From positions 1 to 35,291 of the forward strand of contig JABXHX010000063.1 in assembly GCA_013373385.1 (NCBI GenBank): DNA of 35,291 nucleotides, read 5' to 3'. The notes below the pieces were generated by a model. That model saw nothing but the letters and a program-made list of their open reading frames with translations. It was not told the DNA's origin and searched no databases. Made by a program: the position numbers and the translations under genes. The DNA is from Flavobacteriaceae bacterium. Lineage in GTDB: Bacteria > Bacteroidota > Bacteroidia > Flavobacteriales > Flavobacteriaceae. Shown piece after piece: positions 8,115-17,386 of this stretch; positions within the stretch are counted from its first letter, which is position 1; each line of letters opens with the position of its first letter.

Positions 8115-10235
8115 CTAATTTTTAACAATTGGACTTGTTTTTCTCATTCTTAACTCACTAAGTACGTTAAGTGCCTCATTTACGTAAATATCTTTGGCTA
8201 AGTTTCTGTGCCAAGCAATTCTCTTGTCTTTATCTACCACCCCACTTTTAATTAAAGGAAGCTCGCTTTTAGGAGAAACAAAATTTAATTTTGAACTAAA
8301 TTTAAAGACAGATGTAAATTTTTCACTACTTTTTTTATGCTTTTCTGATTCTTTGGTGAATTGCTTAAAGTTAAGAGAATAAGTGGTGTCTTCTTGATTT
8401 TTCTTTAACCACTTTGCATAATCATTAATTAATTTAAAGTTTTTATTTTGTATAATCCGTTCTTTACTATTGCTTACTACATCGTCAAAATTCTCATACG
8501 AGTTTGTAGGTTTGTAATTTGCATGCTCTATTTTATCCCAAGCTAATGCTCCGTCTAAATCTCTTTCTCCTACTTTCATATAGCTATATCTGCTTGGCAT
8601 GGCAATATCAGAATACACACCTTCTTTTTGAGTAGACCCCCCATTAACTCTGTAAAACTTTTGGATGGTCATTTTTAAATAACCCAAATCTTTTTTATAC
8701 TTCGGATAAAACTGATTTATTGGTAGTATATTTTGTACAGTTCCTTTTCCGTAAGTTTGATTACCACCCATAATTACTGCACGATTGTAATCTTGCATCG
8801 CTGCAGCAAAAATTTCTGATGCAGATGCAGAGAGTTCATTTACCAAAACTACCAACGGGCCATTCCATTGTATTTTTGAATCGGTATCATTTAAAACTCT
8901 TGGTTTATTATTTCTGTATTTAGTTTGTACAATTGGGCCTTCACTAATAAATAACCCTGCTATTTCAATGGCAGTTTTTAATGAACCACCTCCGTTATTT
9001 CTCAAGTCAAGTATAAGTCCTTCAACATTTTCTTTTTTAAGATTTTCAATTTCTTTGGCCATGTCTTTAGCTGAGTCTCTAAAAGTTTGGTCTTTAAAAT
9101 CAATGTAAAATTGAGGCAAATTAATAATGGCATATTTTTTACCATCTTTATTTACAATACTAGATTTTACATACGTTTCGCCAAGCTCTACAACATCTCT
9201 AATAATAGAGATTACTTTAATAGAGTTGTCTAGTTTTTTCTTTACGGTTAATCTTACTTCTGTGCCTTTTTTTCCTTTGATAAATTTAATAGCATCATCT
9301 AATTTCATACCCACAATATCAAGAGGTTCAGCATCGCCTTGTGCTACTTTTAAAATAATATCACCAGCTTCTAATTCTCCTTGTTTCCACGCTGGCCCAC
9401 CCGATACAATCTCGAAGACATGTGTATAAATCCCTTTTGGTTGTAATCTAGCCCCAATTCCTTCAATTTTACCAGACATATCAATGTCAAATTTCTCTTT
9501 TACTTTAGGATTCATATATGTTGTGTGTGGGTCAAATCCACTAACCACACTGTTTAAAAAAGTAGAAAACCAATCAGAATGCTCTAATTCTTCAATACGA
9601 ATGTATAGCTCGTCCATGCTTTTCAATACTTCTTTTCTTGCTTTTTTCTCTAATGTTTTAAAAGATGACTTTTTAAACTTTTTGTCTTTTTTAGCTTTTT
9701 CTTTCTCTAATTCTTGTTGTTCTTGAATTCTACCTAGCGTATTTAATTTTAGCTGTTTTCTCCAATAGTCAATCAATTCATTTTCGTTTTTAGCAAATGA
9801 AGCTTTTTTATAATCGATATCAATAGACTCTTTCTTGTTGAAGTTAAATGGCTGAGACAAAATCTGACCGTAATATTGTTTTGCAGATTTAATTTTTTGA
9901 ATAAACCTACCGTATACTAAATGATAAAAACTTAAGTCTTGACTTTTAAGTTGATTGTCTATTAGATATTTATAAGCTGAAAATTCTTGGATATCGCTCT
10001 TGGTAAAATATCTTTTAGATGGATCTAATCCGTCAATAAACGTGGTAAAAACGTGTTCAGAAAAATCATCATCCAGTTCTTTAGGTAAGTAATGACCGTT
10101 GGTAAGCATGTAATTAATTACAGTAATTAATACTTTGTCTTTTTCTGGGTCATTCTTAACTGGTTTAACTGTAAAACTAGTTAGTAATATAAAAAATGCT
10201 ACAAACGGAATGATAAATTTATAAACGCTCTTCAT
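8115..10235 (-). CDS. prc: Carboxy-terminal (tail-specific) processing protease, S41A family, Prc-like
   Basis: 706 aa from the ATG at 10235. A longer frame beginning with TTG at 10274 is less likely, because the ATG start puts the hydrophobic export segment (KFIIPFVAFFILLTSF) at the N-terminus. Layout: a Prc N-terminal helical domain with a lysine-rich segment (about 170-200), a PDZ domain (about 250-335, KIEGIGARLQ..), then the S41 catalytic core with LVNELSASASEIF. By comparison with E. coli Prc, the Ser/Lys dyad is Ser471 and Lys497 (TYGKGTVQ), with Asp482. It degrades or trims periplasmic proteins from the C-terminus. Followed by the thioesterase gene. Confidence 0.94.
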   Translation of the reverse strand: MKSVYKFIIPFVAFFILLTSFTVKPVKNDPEKDKVLITVINYMLTNGHYLPKELDDDFSEHVFTTFIDGLDPSKRYFTKSDIQEFSAYKYLIDNQLKSQDLSFYHLVYGRFIQKIKSAKQYYGQILSQPFNFNKKESIDIDYKKASFAKNENELIDYWRKQLKLNTLGRIQEQQELEKEKAKKDKKFKKSSFKTLEKKARKEVLKSMDELYIRIEELEHSDWFSTFLNSVVSGFDPHTTYMNPKVKEKFDIDMSGKIEGIGARLQPKGIYTHVFEIVSGGPAWKQGELEAGDIILKVAQGDAEPLDIVGMKLDDAIKFIKGKKGTEVRLTVKKKLDNSIKVISIIRDVVELGETYVKSSIVNKDGKKYAIINLPQFYIDFKDQTFRDSAKDMAKEIENLKKENVEGLILDLRNNGGGSLKTAIEIAGLFISEGPIVQTKYRNNKPRVLNDTDSKIQWNGPLVVLVNELSASASEIFAAAMQDYNRAVIMGGNQTYGKGTVQNILPINQFYPKYKKDLGYLKMTIQKFYRVNGGSTQKEGVYSDIAMPSRYSYMKVGERDLDGALAWDKIEHANYKPTNSYENFDDVVSNSKERIIQNKNFKLINDYAKWLKKNQEDTTYSLNFKQFTKESEKHKKSSEKFTSVFKFSSKLNFVSPKSELPLIKSGVVDKDKRIAWHRNLAKDIYVNEALNVLSELRMRKTSPIVKN

Positions 10236-10303
10236 GTTTTCTGTTCTAATGTTTTTTAAATTTTGTACTTGCAAACTACTAAAATTATACCAAAGTATGG
10301 TTG

Positions 10304-10825
10304 TTATTTTGCATTGTTATTTTTCTTGTAAATTCCTCTAAATAATTCTTTTATTAGTGTATTGTTGTTATCTCTCAATTCCCAAACCTGTGTAACACTA
10401 CCATCGTTATTTTTAGTAAATGTAAGTTTGTTGTAAAACTTGCCATTTTTACCTTGTTGTAGGCTACTTTTTAGTATCATTTGATTGTTGGTGTAACTTC
10501 CTTTTAATACTAAAGAACCGCCAGAATTGTCTATCCAAAGTTGGTTCCAAGTCTTATCTTTGGCATTGTAATAATTATAACTTGTGCCTTTACTTGGGCT
10601 TGAGGTTGAGCTCCAGTTTTCTTGAATAGCACAAGCATTCGGCATTTTAACAACCTTATTAGTTCCAATCAATTTATTTTTAGTATTGTAAACGTTCCAA
10701 TTGCCCACCCAAAAATCAAATTGCTTGTACTCTTTGGTACTACAAGGTATTCTTTTGCTATTTTGAGACTGTGAGTTTGTCACGGTTGCAAAAAGAAGCG
10801 CTAATAAAAGGATGAGTTTTTTCAT
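10304..10825 (-). CDS. Secreted DUF1579-like / lipocalin-like protein
   Basis: 173 aa from the ATG at 10825. A frame reaching back to 10912 exists, but the internal MKKLILLLALLFATVTNSQSQ is a clear signal peptide and decides the start. The mature part opens with EYKQFDFWVGNWNVY, the F-D-F-W-x-G-x-W motif of DUF1579-type beta-barrel proteins. It continues with alternating strands (SYNYYNAKDKTWNQLWIDNSGG, QMILKSSLQ, NKLTFTKNNDGSVTQVWEL). The family is found in many secreted Bacteroidota proteins; no function is known to me. Monocistronic, divergent from surE. Confidence 0.75.
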   Translation of the reverse strand: MKKLILLLALLFATVTNSQSQNSKRIPCSTKEYKQFDFWVGNWNVYNTKNKLIGTNKVVKMPNACAIQENWSSTSSPSKGTSYNYYNAKDKTWNQLWIDNSGGSLVLKGSYTNNQMILKSSLQQGKNGKFYNKLTFTKNNDGSVTQVWELRDNNNTLIKELFRGIYKKNNNAK

Positions 10826-10922
10826 GATAGATAATTTTATCATTACAATGTTAGTTAAAAAAATACGGCTTTCATCTTTATAAAATGTTAAAAACGAAAT
10901 AGCAAACCCCATAAAATAATGC

Positions 10923-10930
10923 TACATTTG
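10923..10930 (+). promoter_or_regulatory. -7 box (TACATTTG) for the surE operon
   Basis: Exact TAnnTTTG match 23 bases before the surE start, in the divergent gap. Confidence 0.45.
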
Positions 10931-10952
10931 TTAGCATAAAAATCGTAGAAAA

Positions 10953-11723
10953 ATGAATGAAAGACCTTTAATTTTAGTAACAAATGATGATGGTATAACT
11001 GCGCCTGGTGTAAGAGCGTTGATAGAAGTAATGAACGAAATTGGAGATGTGTTTGTAGTTGCGCCAGATAGTCCACAAAGCGGTATGGGACACGCTATAA
11101 CTGTTGATAGTGTATTGTACTGTAATTCTTTAACTGTTGATGATGGGCCACAGATAGAATACAGCTGTTCTGGTACGCCAGCAGACTGTGTTAAAATGGC
11201 AACCAATAATATTTTAAATAGAAAGCCAGATTTATGCGTTTCAGGAATTAACCACGGGTCAAATTCATCGATTAATGTGATTTATTCTGGTACCATGAGT
11301 GCTGCAGTAGAGGCTGGGATAGAAGGTGTGCCTGCTATTGGCTTTTCGTTGTTAGATTTTAATTGGCATGCAGATTTTACAACTTCTAAAAAGTATGTAA
11401 AAGAAATTGTTTTAAATGTACTAAAGAACGGATTATCTGAAGGAACCGTGTTAAATGTAAATATTCCTAATCTGCCAGAAAAAGAGATTAAAGGAATTAA
11501 AATTTGCCGTCAGGCAAATGGTTATTGGAAAGAGGATTTTGATAAACGTACCAGTCCGTTTGGAAAGGAATATTACTGGTTGTCTGGCGAATTTATTTGT
11601 AAAGATAAAGGAGAAGATACAGATGTTTGGGCTTTAAACAACGGCTATGTTTCTGTGGTGCCAGTGCAGTTTGATATGACTGCACATCATATGATTCAAA
11701 AACTAAACACATGGGATTTATAA
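10953..11723 (+). CDS. surE: 5'/3'-nucleotidase SurE
   Basis: 256 aa, the usual SurE length. The N-terminal metal-binding motif ILVTNDDGITAPGV holds Asp11-Asp12. APDSPQSGMGHAIT supplies the conserved serine, and SGINHGSNSSINVIYSGTMSAA carries the conserved Asn and the active-site loop. It is a cytoplasmic divalent-metal nucleoside monophosphate phosphatase linked to survival in stationary phase. It heads a plus-strand run: its last 13 bases overlap a small membrane-protein gene, then come lpxB and comEC. Confidence 0.96.
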   Translation: MNERPLILVTNDDGITAPGVRALIEVMNEIGDVFVVAPDSPQSGMGHAITVDSVLYCNSLTVDDGPQIEYSCSGTPADCVKMATNNILNRKPDLCVSGINHGSNSSINVIYSGTMSAAVEAGIEGVPAIGFSLLDFNWHADFTTSKKYVKEIVLNVLKNGLSEGTVLNVNIPNLPEKEIKGIKICRQANGYWKEDFDKRTSPFGKEYYWLSGEFICKDKGEDTDVWALNNGYVSVVPVQFDMTAHHMIQKLNTWDL

Positions 11724-11998
11724 GTAAAGAAATACTTATTGGAGTTGTCGTTTCTTTGTTTGCTACCTTTGCAGGATTGTTTTTGTATATTGAATTCTTT
11801 TCAACCGTTAGCTTTCAAGAAACACTAATTATACTAAAAGAACAAGAATTGTATGGTAAGGTATTAACCTTAGCTACAATCCCTAATTTATTTGTATTCT
11901 TTGTATTTTTAAAGAAGAAACAAGATTATAGAGCAAGAGGAGTATTACTTACAACTATTCTTATTGCAATTACTACATTTGTTATCAAATTTGTTTAG
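11711..11998 (+). CDS. Small membrane protein of unknown function
   Basis: 95 aa with three predicted membrane segments (about 7-29, 48-68, 76-94) and a basic loop (KKKQDYRARG). I do not recognise a family. Its start overlaps the end of surE by 13 bases in another frame, and lpxB starts 10 bases after its stop, so translation is probably coupled. A position directly before lpxB suggests an inner-membrane role, but nothing in the sequence shows it. Confidence 0.75.
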   Translation: MGFISKEILIGVVVSLFATFAGLFLYIEFFSTVSFQETLIILKEQELYGKVLTLATIPNLFVFFVFLKKKQDYRARGVLLTTILIAITTFVIKFV

Positions 11999-12008
11999 CA
12001 AACTATAA

Positions 12009-13118
12009 ATGAAATATTATATCATTGCCGGAGAAGCTTCAGGAGATTTACATGGAGCTAATTTAATGAAAGCTTTATACAAGCAAGATACAAAAGCCGA
12101 AATACGATTTTGGGGTGGAGATTTAATGAAAGCTGTGGGAGGTAATTTGGTAGTGCACTATAAAGAAAGAGCATTTATGGGATTTTATGAGGTGTTTACA
12201 AACCTCAGAAAAATCTTAGGGATGCTTTCGTTTTGTAAGAAAGACATTGAAGCTTTTCAACCAGATGTAATCATTTTAATAGATAACTCAGGGTTTAATT
12301 TACCTATAGCTAAATGGGCAAAACAAAAAGGGTTTAGAACCAATTACTACATCTCCCCACAAGTTTGGGCATCAAGATCTAGTAGAGTTAAAAAGATTCA
12401 ACGAGATGTTGACATGATGAATGTGATTTTGCCTTTTGAAAAAGCATTTTATGCCAAACATAATTATAAGGTAAATTTTGTAGGACACCCGTTAATTGAT
12501 GCCATTGCTGATAGAAAGCAGGTAGATGAAGTTGAGTTTAGAAAAACTTTTAACTTAGGAAATAAAAAAATTATAGCATTACTACCTGGAAGTAGAAAAC
12601 AAGAGATTACAAAAATGTTATCTGTAATGCTTTCTTTGGTTGATGACTTTAAAGCATATCAATTTGTAATTGCAGGAGCTCCAAGCCAAGATTATGCATT
12701 TTATCAACAATTTATCAAATCAAATAATGTATGTTTTGTGGCAAATAAAACCTACGATTTGTTAAGCATTTCTTATGCTGCTTTGGTGGCATCTGGTACG
12801 GCAACTCTAGAGACAGCTTTGTTTAAAGTGCCACAAGTAGTTTGTTATAAAGGAAGTACAATTTCGTACCAAATAGCTAAGAGAATCATTACTTTAAAGT
12901 TTATTTCTTTAGTCAATTTAATTATGGATAAAGAAGTGGTAACCGAGTTAATTCAGCATAATTTCACCAAGAAAAGCTTAAAAAAGGAGTTAGATAAAAT
13001 TCTAGAAGAAACACACAGAGAGCAATTATTTTTGGACTATTACGAACTAGAACAATTATTAGGAGGCAAAGGTGCTTCAGAAAAAGCAGCAAAGCTTATT
13101 GTTGAAGCCTTGAAATAA
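12009..13118 (+). CDS. lpxB: Lipid-A-disaccharide synthase LpxB
   Basis: 369 aa, normal length. It begins KYYIIAGEASGDLHGA, the GEASGD motif of LpxB. The middle has WGGDLM.. and FVGHPLIDAI, and the UDP-binding half has ALLPGSRKQEI and LVASGTATLE. The enzyme joins UDP-2,3-diacylglucosamine to lipid X to make the lipid A disaccharide at the inner membrane's cytoplasmic face. Third gene of the surE run; comEC follows after 23 bases. Confidence 0.96.
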   Translation: MKYYIIAGEASGDLHGANLMKALYKQDTKAEIRFWGGDLMKAVGGNLVVHYKERAFMGFYEVFTNLRKILGMLSFCKKDIEAFQPDVIILIDNSGFNLPIAKWAKQKGFRTNYYISPQVWASRSSRVKKIQRDVDMMNVILPFEKAFYAKHNYKVNFVGHPLIDAIADRKQVDEVEFRKTFNLGNKKIIALLPGSRKQEITKMLSVMLSLVDDFKAYQFVIAGAPSQDYAFYQQFIKSNNVCFVANKTYDLLSISYAALVASGTATLETALFKVPQVVCYKGSTISYQIAKRIITLKFISLVNLIMDKEVVTELIQHNFTKKSLKKELDKILEETHREQLFLDYYELEQLLGGKGASEKAAKLIVEALK

Positions 13119-13141
13119 AAAAATAGTAACTTTACTCTGCT

Positions 13142-15169
13142 ATGAGAAAGTTACTAGAATATTTACCATTCCATTTTACCATTTGTTTAGTTGTAGGAAT
13201 TATACTGCAATTTAATTTTGCCTGTTGGTTTCTAACAGGTATAGAATCTGTTATTCTTTTAGTTGGATTGGTAGGTGTTCTTTTTATTTTTAATCAATTT
13301 AAAAAGAAAACTTTTTTTACGGTAGTTTCTTGGTTGCTATTTGTTTTTGTGGGGATGTTTGCAGCGTTTACTACAAATAATGTGCATCGAGAAAACTACT
13401 ATCAAAACCATCTTTCTCAAGAAGCGCCAGTTACGATTAAAATTGTCAAAGAGTTAAAAAGCAACTTGTATTATTACAAATACTTTGCTACTGTACAAAA
13501 GATAGGGAACAAGCCTACAACAGGAAAAATTTTGTTGCACCTACAAAAAGTCAATGCAAAAGGAACATTAGAAGTTGGAGATGAATTGTTGTTTACATCA
13601 GAATTTCTGACAGTGCAACTGCCGTTAAATCCGTATCAATTTAATTATAAAGAGTATTTAGAAAAACAAGGAATATATCATCAAGTATTTCTTAAAGAAC
13701 CACTTTTCTTAAAAAGAGAAAGTCAGCAATTTTCTTTAGACGTTATAGCTAATAAGGTTCGCTATTCTATTGAAAAAGCATTGCTAGATTACAATTTTGC
13801 AGACGAAGAACTTGCAGTAATCAAAGCGTTGTTATTAGGACAACGAACAGATATTTCGTCAGAATTATTGCAAAATTATACCAATGCTGGAGCCATACAT
13901 ATTTTGGCAGTTTCTGGTTTACATGTCGGAATTATTTTACTAATTCTATCCTTTTTATTAAAACCTCTAGAAAGATTAAAGTATGGTAAAGCAACAAAAG
14001 CTCTGATAATAGTTTTGTTGCTGTGGTGTTTTGCAATTGTAGCAGGTTTATCAGCCTCGGTAGTAAGAGCTGTAACCATGTTTACTGCTGTAGCCATTGG
14101 TATGAGTTTTCAAAGAAAAACATGGCTGTTACACGCATTGGTCATGTCTATGTTTGTGCTCTTGCTTTTTAAGCCGTTGTTTTTGTTTGACGTTGGGTTT
14201 CAGTTAAGCTATTTGGCTGTGTTTAGCATTATTTTTTTTCAACCTAAAATTGCATCTACTTGGAAACCCAACTGTTGGCTTGCAACTAAATTTTGGCAAT
14301 TGTTTACCGTTTCTTTAGCTGCTCAAATAGGAGTGTTGCCAATATGCTTGTACTATTTTAATCAATTTCCAGGGCTTTTTATGTTGTCTAATTTAGTTAT
14401 CATTCCTTTTATAGGATTGATCTTATTAGGTGGAATTGTTGTGATTTTTTTAGCGCTTAATAATAGCTTGCCTAGCTTTTTAGCATCAGCATACAATGCT
14501 GTAATAGCTATGATGAACAGTTTTGTGAGTTGGGTTTCATTACAAGAATCTTTTTTGATTACAGACATTTCATTTTCATTGACACAAATGATTATCACCT
14601 ATATAGTGATTGTCTTTTTAGGATTGTATTTAGAAAAGAAAAATTTTAAGAGGTTTGTTGGGATGTTATTTTTTGTGATTGTTTTTCAAATTCAATTGTT
14701 TTTTGAGAAACATCAAGTGCAAACCACAGAAGAATTGATAGTATTTCATAAAAGTAGATATACCATTATTGGAATAAAACAAAGAGATCAACTCTTGCTA
14801 AATCATAATTTAGATACAGTGGCAATTAAAAAGTTATCATTACTAAAAAAGTACACTACTGCTAAGAAAATTGATACTGTGATGTATAAAAACAACATTC
14901 CAGCGATACTACAATATCATGAGCAGCAGGTATTAATCGTAGATAAGTTGGGGGTATATCAACTAAAAGACATGATTACGCCAATAGTACTGCTTACACA
15001 ATCTCCGAAGATTAATTTAGAACGATTATTACTACAATTAAAACCTAGGCTTGTGATTGCGGATGGTTCAAATTATAAAAGTAGGATTGCAAATTGGAAA
15101 TTTATTTGTGATACAAACAACATTCCTTTTTATGATACAGGAAAAAGTGGTGCTTTTGTATTGAAATAA
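13142..15169 (+). CDS. comEC: ComEC/Rec2 family DNA-uptake channel protein
   Basis: 675 aa. N-terminal membrane helices and a DUF4131-type soluble domain (about 30-180, with APVTIKIVKELKS..) are followed by the Competence domain, recognised by LLLGQRTDIS and GAIHILAVSGLHVGIILL, then about eight more helices to residue 520. The C-terminal tail (about 530-675) is where other ComEC proteins have a metallo-beta-lactamase domain. Here it is short and I see no H-x-H-x-D-H motif. It forms the inner-membrane channel for single-stranded DNA in natural transformation. Its stop codon abuts that of the convergent thioredoxin gene with no spacer. Confidence 0.92.
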   Translation: MRKLLEYLPFHFTICLVVGIILQFNFACWFLTGIESVILLVGLVGVLFIFNQFKKKTFFTVVSWLLFVFVGMFAAFTTNNVHRENYYQNHLSQEAPVTIKIVKELKSNLYYYKYFATVQKIGNKPTTGKILLHLQKVNAKGTLEVGDELLFTSEFLTVQLPLNPYQFNYKEYLEKQGIYHQVFLKEPLFLKRESQQFSLDVIANKVRYSIEKALLDYNFADEELAVIKALLLGQRTDISSELLQNYTNAGAIHILAVSGLHVGIILLILSFLLKPLERLKYGKATKALIIVLLLWCFAIVAGLSASVVRAVTMFTAVAIGMSFQRKTWLLHALVMSMFVLLLFKPLFLFDVGFQLSYLAVFSIIFFQPKIASTWKPNCWLATKFWQLFTVSLAAQIGVLPICLYYFNQFPGLFMLSNLVIIPFIGLILLGGIVVIFLALNNSLPSFLASAYNAVIAMMNSFVSWVSLQESFLITDISFSLTQMIITYIVIVFLGLYLEKKNFKRFVGMLFFVIVFQIQLFFEKHQVQTTEELIVFHKSRYTIIGIKQRDQLLLNHNLDTVAIKKLSLLKKYTTAKKIDTVMYKNNIPAILQYHEQQVLIVDKLGVYQLKDMITPIVLLTQSPKINLERLLLQLKPRLVIADGSNYKSRIANWKFICDTNNIPFYDTGKSGAFVLK

Positions 15170-15691
15170 TTAATTGAGATTGCTTTTAAAATCTTTCGTA
15201 AAAGCTTCCCATTTTGTTGTTTTAAAAGTATTGTTATTGTAATAAGCTAAAACCATTTCCATCGTTTTTGGTTTTAAATAACCAGGAATTCTATCAAGGA
15301 GTTTTTCTTCTTTACTCAGAATAATTGTAGAAGGATAACTTAACTTTCCGTTTAACAGCGCAGCACTTAACTCGTGGTATTTTGTATTACCTTGCTGTTG
15401 AAATTTAAAAGTATATCCTTTGTAAGTAATCGGTTTTTTACCTTCGCCATCCATTTTTACTGCATAATAATGTTGGTTGATGTAGGTGGCAATGGTTGTA
15501 TTGGCATAAGTGTTTTTATCCATTCTTTTACACCAACCACACCAATCTGTGTAGACATCAATTAAAATAGGCTTTGGATTTTTCTTGGTAAGCTCAATTG
15601 CTTTTTCAAACGAAATCCAATTTACTTTTGTTTGCGCTAAAGAACTACTAATAGAAACAATAAGCAATAGGGAGAAGATTGTTTTTTTCAT
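15170..15691 (-). CDS. Exported thioredoxin-family protein (CGWC)
   Basis: 173 aa with a signal peptide (residues 1-19). The redox site DWCGWCKRMD is at about 49-58, and a cis-proline is present in LSYPSTII. This is the thioredoxin_7/DUF255-like layout of periplasmic thiol oxidoreductases in Bacteroidota, which reduce or isomerise disulfides or protect against oxidants. No membrane anchor other than the signal segment is seen. Monocistronic. Confidence 0.88.
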   Translation of the reverse strand: MKKTIFSLLLIVSISSSLAQTKVNWISFEKAIELTKKNPKPILIDVYTDWCGWCKRMDKNTYANTTIATYINQHYYAVKMDGEGKKPITYKGYTFKFQQQGNTKYHELSAALLNGKLSYPSTIILSKEEKLLDRIPGYLKPKTMEMVLAYYNNNTFKTTKWEAFTKDFKSNLN

Positions 15692-15716
15692 AAGGGGTTT
15701 GTCTTGTAAATAATAG

Positions 15717-15724
15717 CAAACTTA
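15717..15724 (-). promoter_or_regulatory. -7 box (TAAGTTTG) for the thioredoxin-like gene
   Basis: Exact TAnnTTTG match on the minus strand, 25 bases before the start; no clear -33 element. Confidence 0.35.
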
Positions 15725-15732
15725 CAAAATAA

Positions 15733-15757
15733 AAAAGCACTCTATCTGAGTGCTTTT
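15733..15757 (-). terminator. Terminator after the POT transporter gene
   Basis: Stem AAAAGCACTC / GAGTGCTTTT with a T-run on the minus strand, downstream of the stop at 15781. Confidence 0.75.
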
Positions 15758-15780
15758 CATAAAATATTGTAAATGTTTAA

Positions 15781-17316
15781 TTATCGAATTCCGTGCATGA
15801 GTTTTTTCATCAATGGATTTAGTACTAAAAATATAATTCCAACTGCACCTGGTATGACAGTAAAAATTAAAAAGAAATAACTCATAGAGTATTGTTCAAC
15901 AATGGTGTCAATATACTTACCAACTGTTGCAGCGGATAAGTTTCCAATGAAGTTTACCAAGTACCAAATTCCAAACATCATTCCGATTTTCTTTGGAGGT
16001 ACTAATTTAGAAACATAAGATAAGCCAACTGGAGAAACACATAATTCTCCCATAGTATGTAATAAATAAGCTAATACTAACCAAATTAGGCTTACTGACG
16101 CTGTTTTTGCTCCTTGAGGTATTCCACTTGACCCATAAGCTAAAGCTGCAAAACCAATTCCTAAAAGAATCATTCCAATTCCAAATTTTACAGCTGCAGA
16201 TGGGTTGTATTTGCTTTCCCACCATTTAGAAAATAAAGGAGCCAGACCAATGATAAATAAAGAGTTTAATATTAAAAACCAAGAAGCTTCAATTTCTGCA
16301 TTTTCCTTTGGAAGAATAATATATAATTTCCAAATTACAATTGCCCAAACACCCAAAAAGCTGATTCCTAATACAATATTTGACAATGATATTTTTTTAA
16401 ATGTTTGTCCAAATAATTTAATCAACACCCAAGAAATAATTAGTAATGGGACGGTTGAAACGAGTACGTCTACAATTTTGAAGATTGTGGCAGAATTTCC
16501 TTCTAAGGTTCTTTGCGTGTAATCACTTGCAAAGATGGTCATAGAACCACTAGCCTGTTCAAAAGCTGCCCAAAAGAAAACAGTAAAAAAGGCCAGTAAA
16601 CCAACTACGATATAACGATCTCTTTGCACATTCGAAGGTACTTTTTCCTCTTTAGGTTCTTCTAAATTCTCAATAGCATCGGATAAATCAACTTCTTTAC
16701 TTGGAGTTGCTCCTACGTTTCCAAAAATACTTCTACCAAACCAAAATTGTAAGGTTCCTAAAAACATAAAGATTCCTGCTAAACCAAACCCCCAAGAATA
16801 ACTTAAATTACTGGCTAAGAAACCACATAACAATACGCCTAAGAAGCCACCAGAATTTACGCCCATATAAAAAATGGTAAAGGCACCATCTTTTCTTTCA
16901 GGATACTTGTCGTATAAACCACTAACCACAGAGGTAACATTCGGTTTAAATAATCCATTCCCAGCAATTAACAACCCAATACCAATATACAGTGTAGTTT
17001 CGGTTTCAAAAGCTAATGCAGCATGACCTAAAGTCATTAAAAATGCTCCTAAAGCTACCGCCTTTTGATATCCGGTAAATTTATCTGCTATCCAGCCACC
17101 AATTAAAGGAGTTAAATAGACAGTACTTGTATAAACTCCTAAAAGACCTACAGCTCTTTCGTTAGACCAATCCCAGCTTTTTACTAGGAATAACACAAAA
17201 ATAGCACGCATTCCGTAGTACGAAAAACGTTCCCACATTTCTGTAAAGAACAATACAAAAAGTGCAGGTTTGTGTCCTAATAAAGTAAATTCATTGGTTT
17301 TTGCAGTTGTATCCAT
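15781..17316 (-). CDS. Proton-dependent peptide transporter, POT/PTR family (copy 1)
   Basis: 511 aa with about 14 membrane segments. POT signatures are present: the ExxERFxYYG motif in TEMWERFSYYGMRA near the N-terminus, GNGLFKPNVTSVVSGLY, and FYMGVNSGGFLG. A hydrophilic loop (about 207-231, SKEVDLSDAIENLEEPKEEK) joins the two halves. It imports di- or tripeptides with protons across the inner membrane. A close paralogue lies directly upstream, each gene with its own terminator, so they can be expressed separately. Fits the window's peptidases as a peptide-scavenging set. Confidence 0.94.
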   Translation of the reverse strand: MDTTAKTNEFTLLGHKPALFVLFFTEMWERFSYYGMRAIFVLFLVKSWDWSNERAVGLLGVYTSTVYLTPLIGGWIADKFTGYQKAVALGAFLMTLGHAALAFETETTLYIGIGLLIAGNGLFKPNVTSVVSGLYDKYPERKDGAFTIFYMGVNSGGFLGVLLCGFLASNLSYSWGFGLAGIFMFLGTLQFWFGRSIFGNVGATPSKEVDLSDAIENLEEPKEEKVPSNVQRDRYIVVGLLAFFTVFFWAAFEQASGSMTIFASDYTQRTLEGNSATIFKIVDVLVSTVPLLIISWVLIKLFGQTFKKISLSNIVLGISFLGVWAIVIWKLYIILPKENAEIEASWFLILNSLFIIGLAPLFSKWWESKYNPSAAVKFGIGMILLGIGFAALAYGSSGIPQGAKTASVSLIWLVLAYLLHTMGELCVSPVGLSYVSKLVPPKKIGMMFGIWYLVNFIGNLSAATVGKYIDTIVEQYSMSYFFLIFTVIPGAVGIIFLVLNPLMKKLMHGIR

Positions 17317-17340
17317 AAAGTATAAAGTTGTATTAAAAGT

Positions 17341-17371
17341 AAAAACCTCATAAGCTTCTTATGAGGTTTTT
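17341..17371 (-). terminator. Palindromic terminator between the two POT genes
   Basis: Fourteen-base stem AAAAACCTCATAAG / CTTATGAGGTTTTT with a three-base loop, downstream of the 17387 stop. Confidence 0.8.
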
Positions 17372-17386
17372 AAAAGTTAAATGTTT

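Noticed and set aside
10236..10274. TTG start extending the Prc protease
   Set aside because: The downstream ATG places the export segment at the N-terminus; the extension is a weak-start frame.
10826..10912. Upstream extension of the DUF1579-like gene
   Set aside because: A standard signal peptide begins at the internal ATG at 10825, and the extension reaches into the divergent promoter region.
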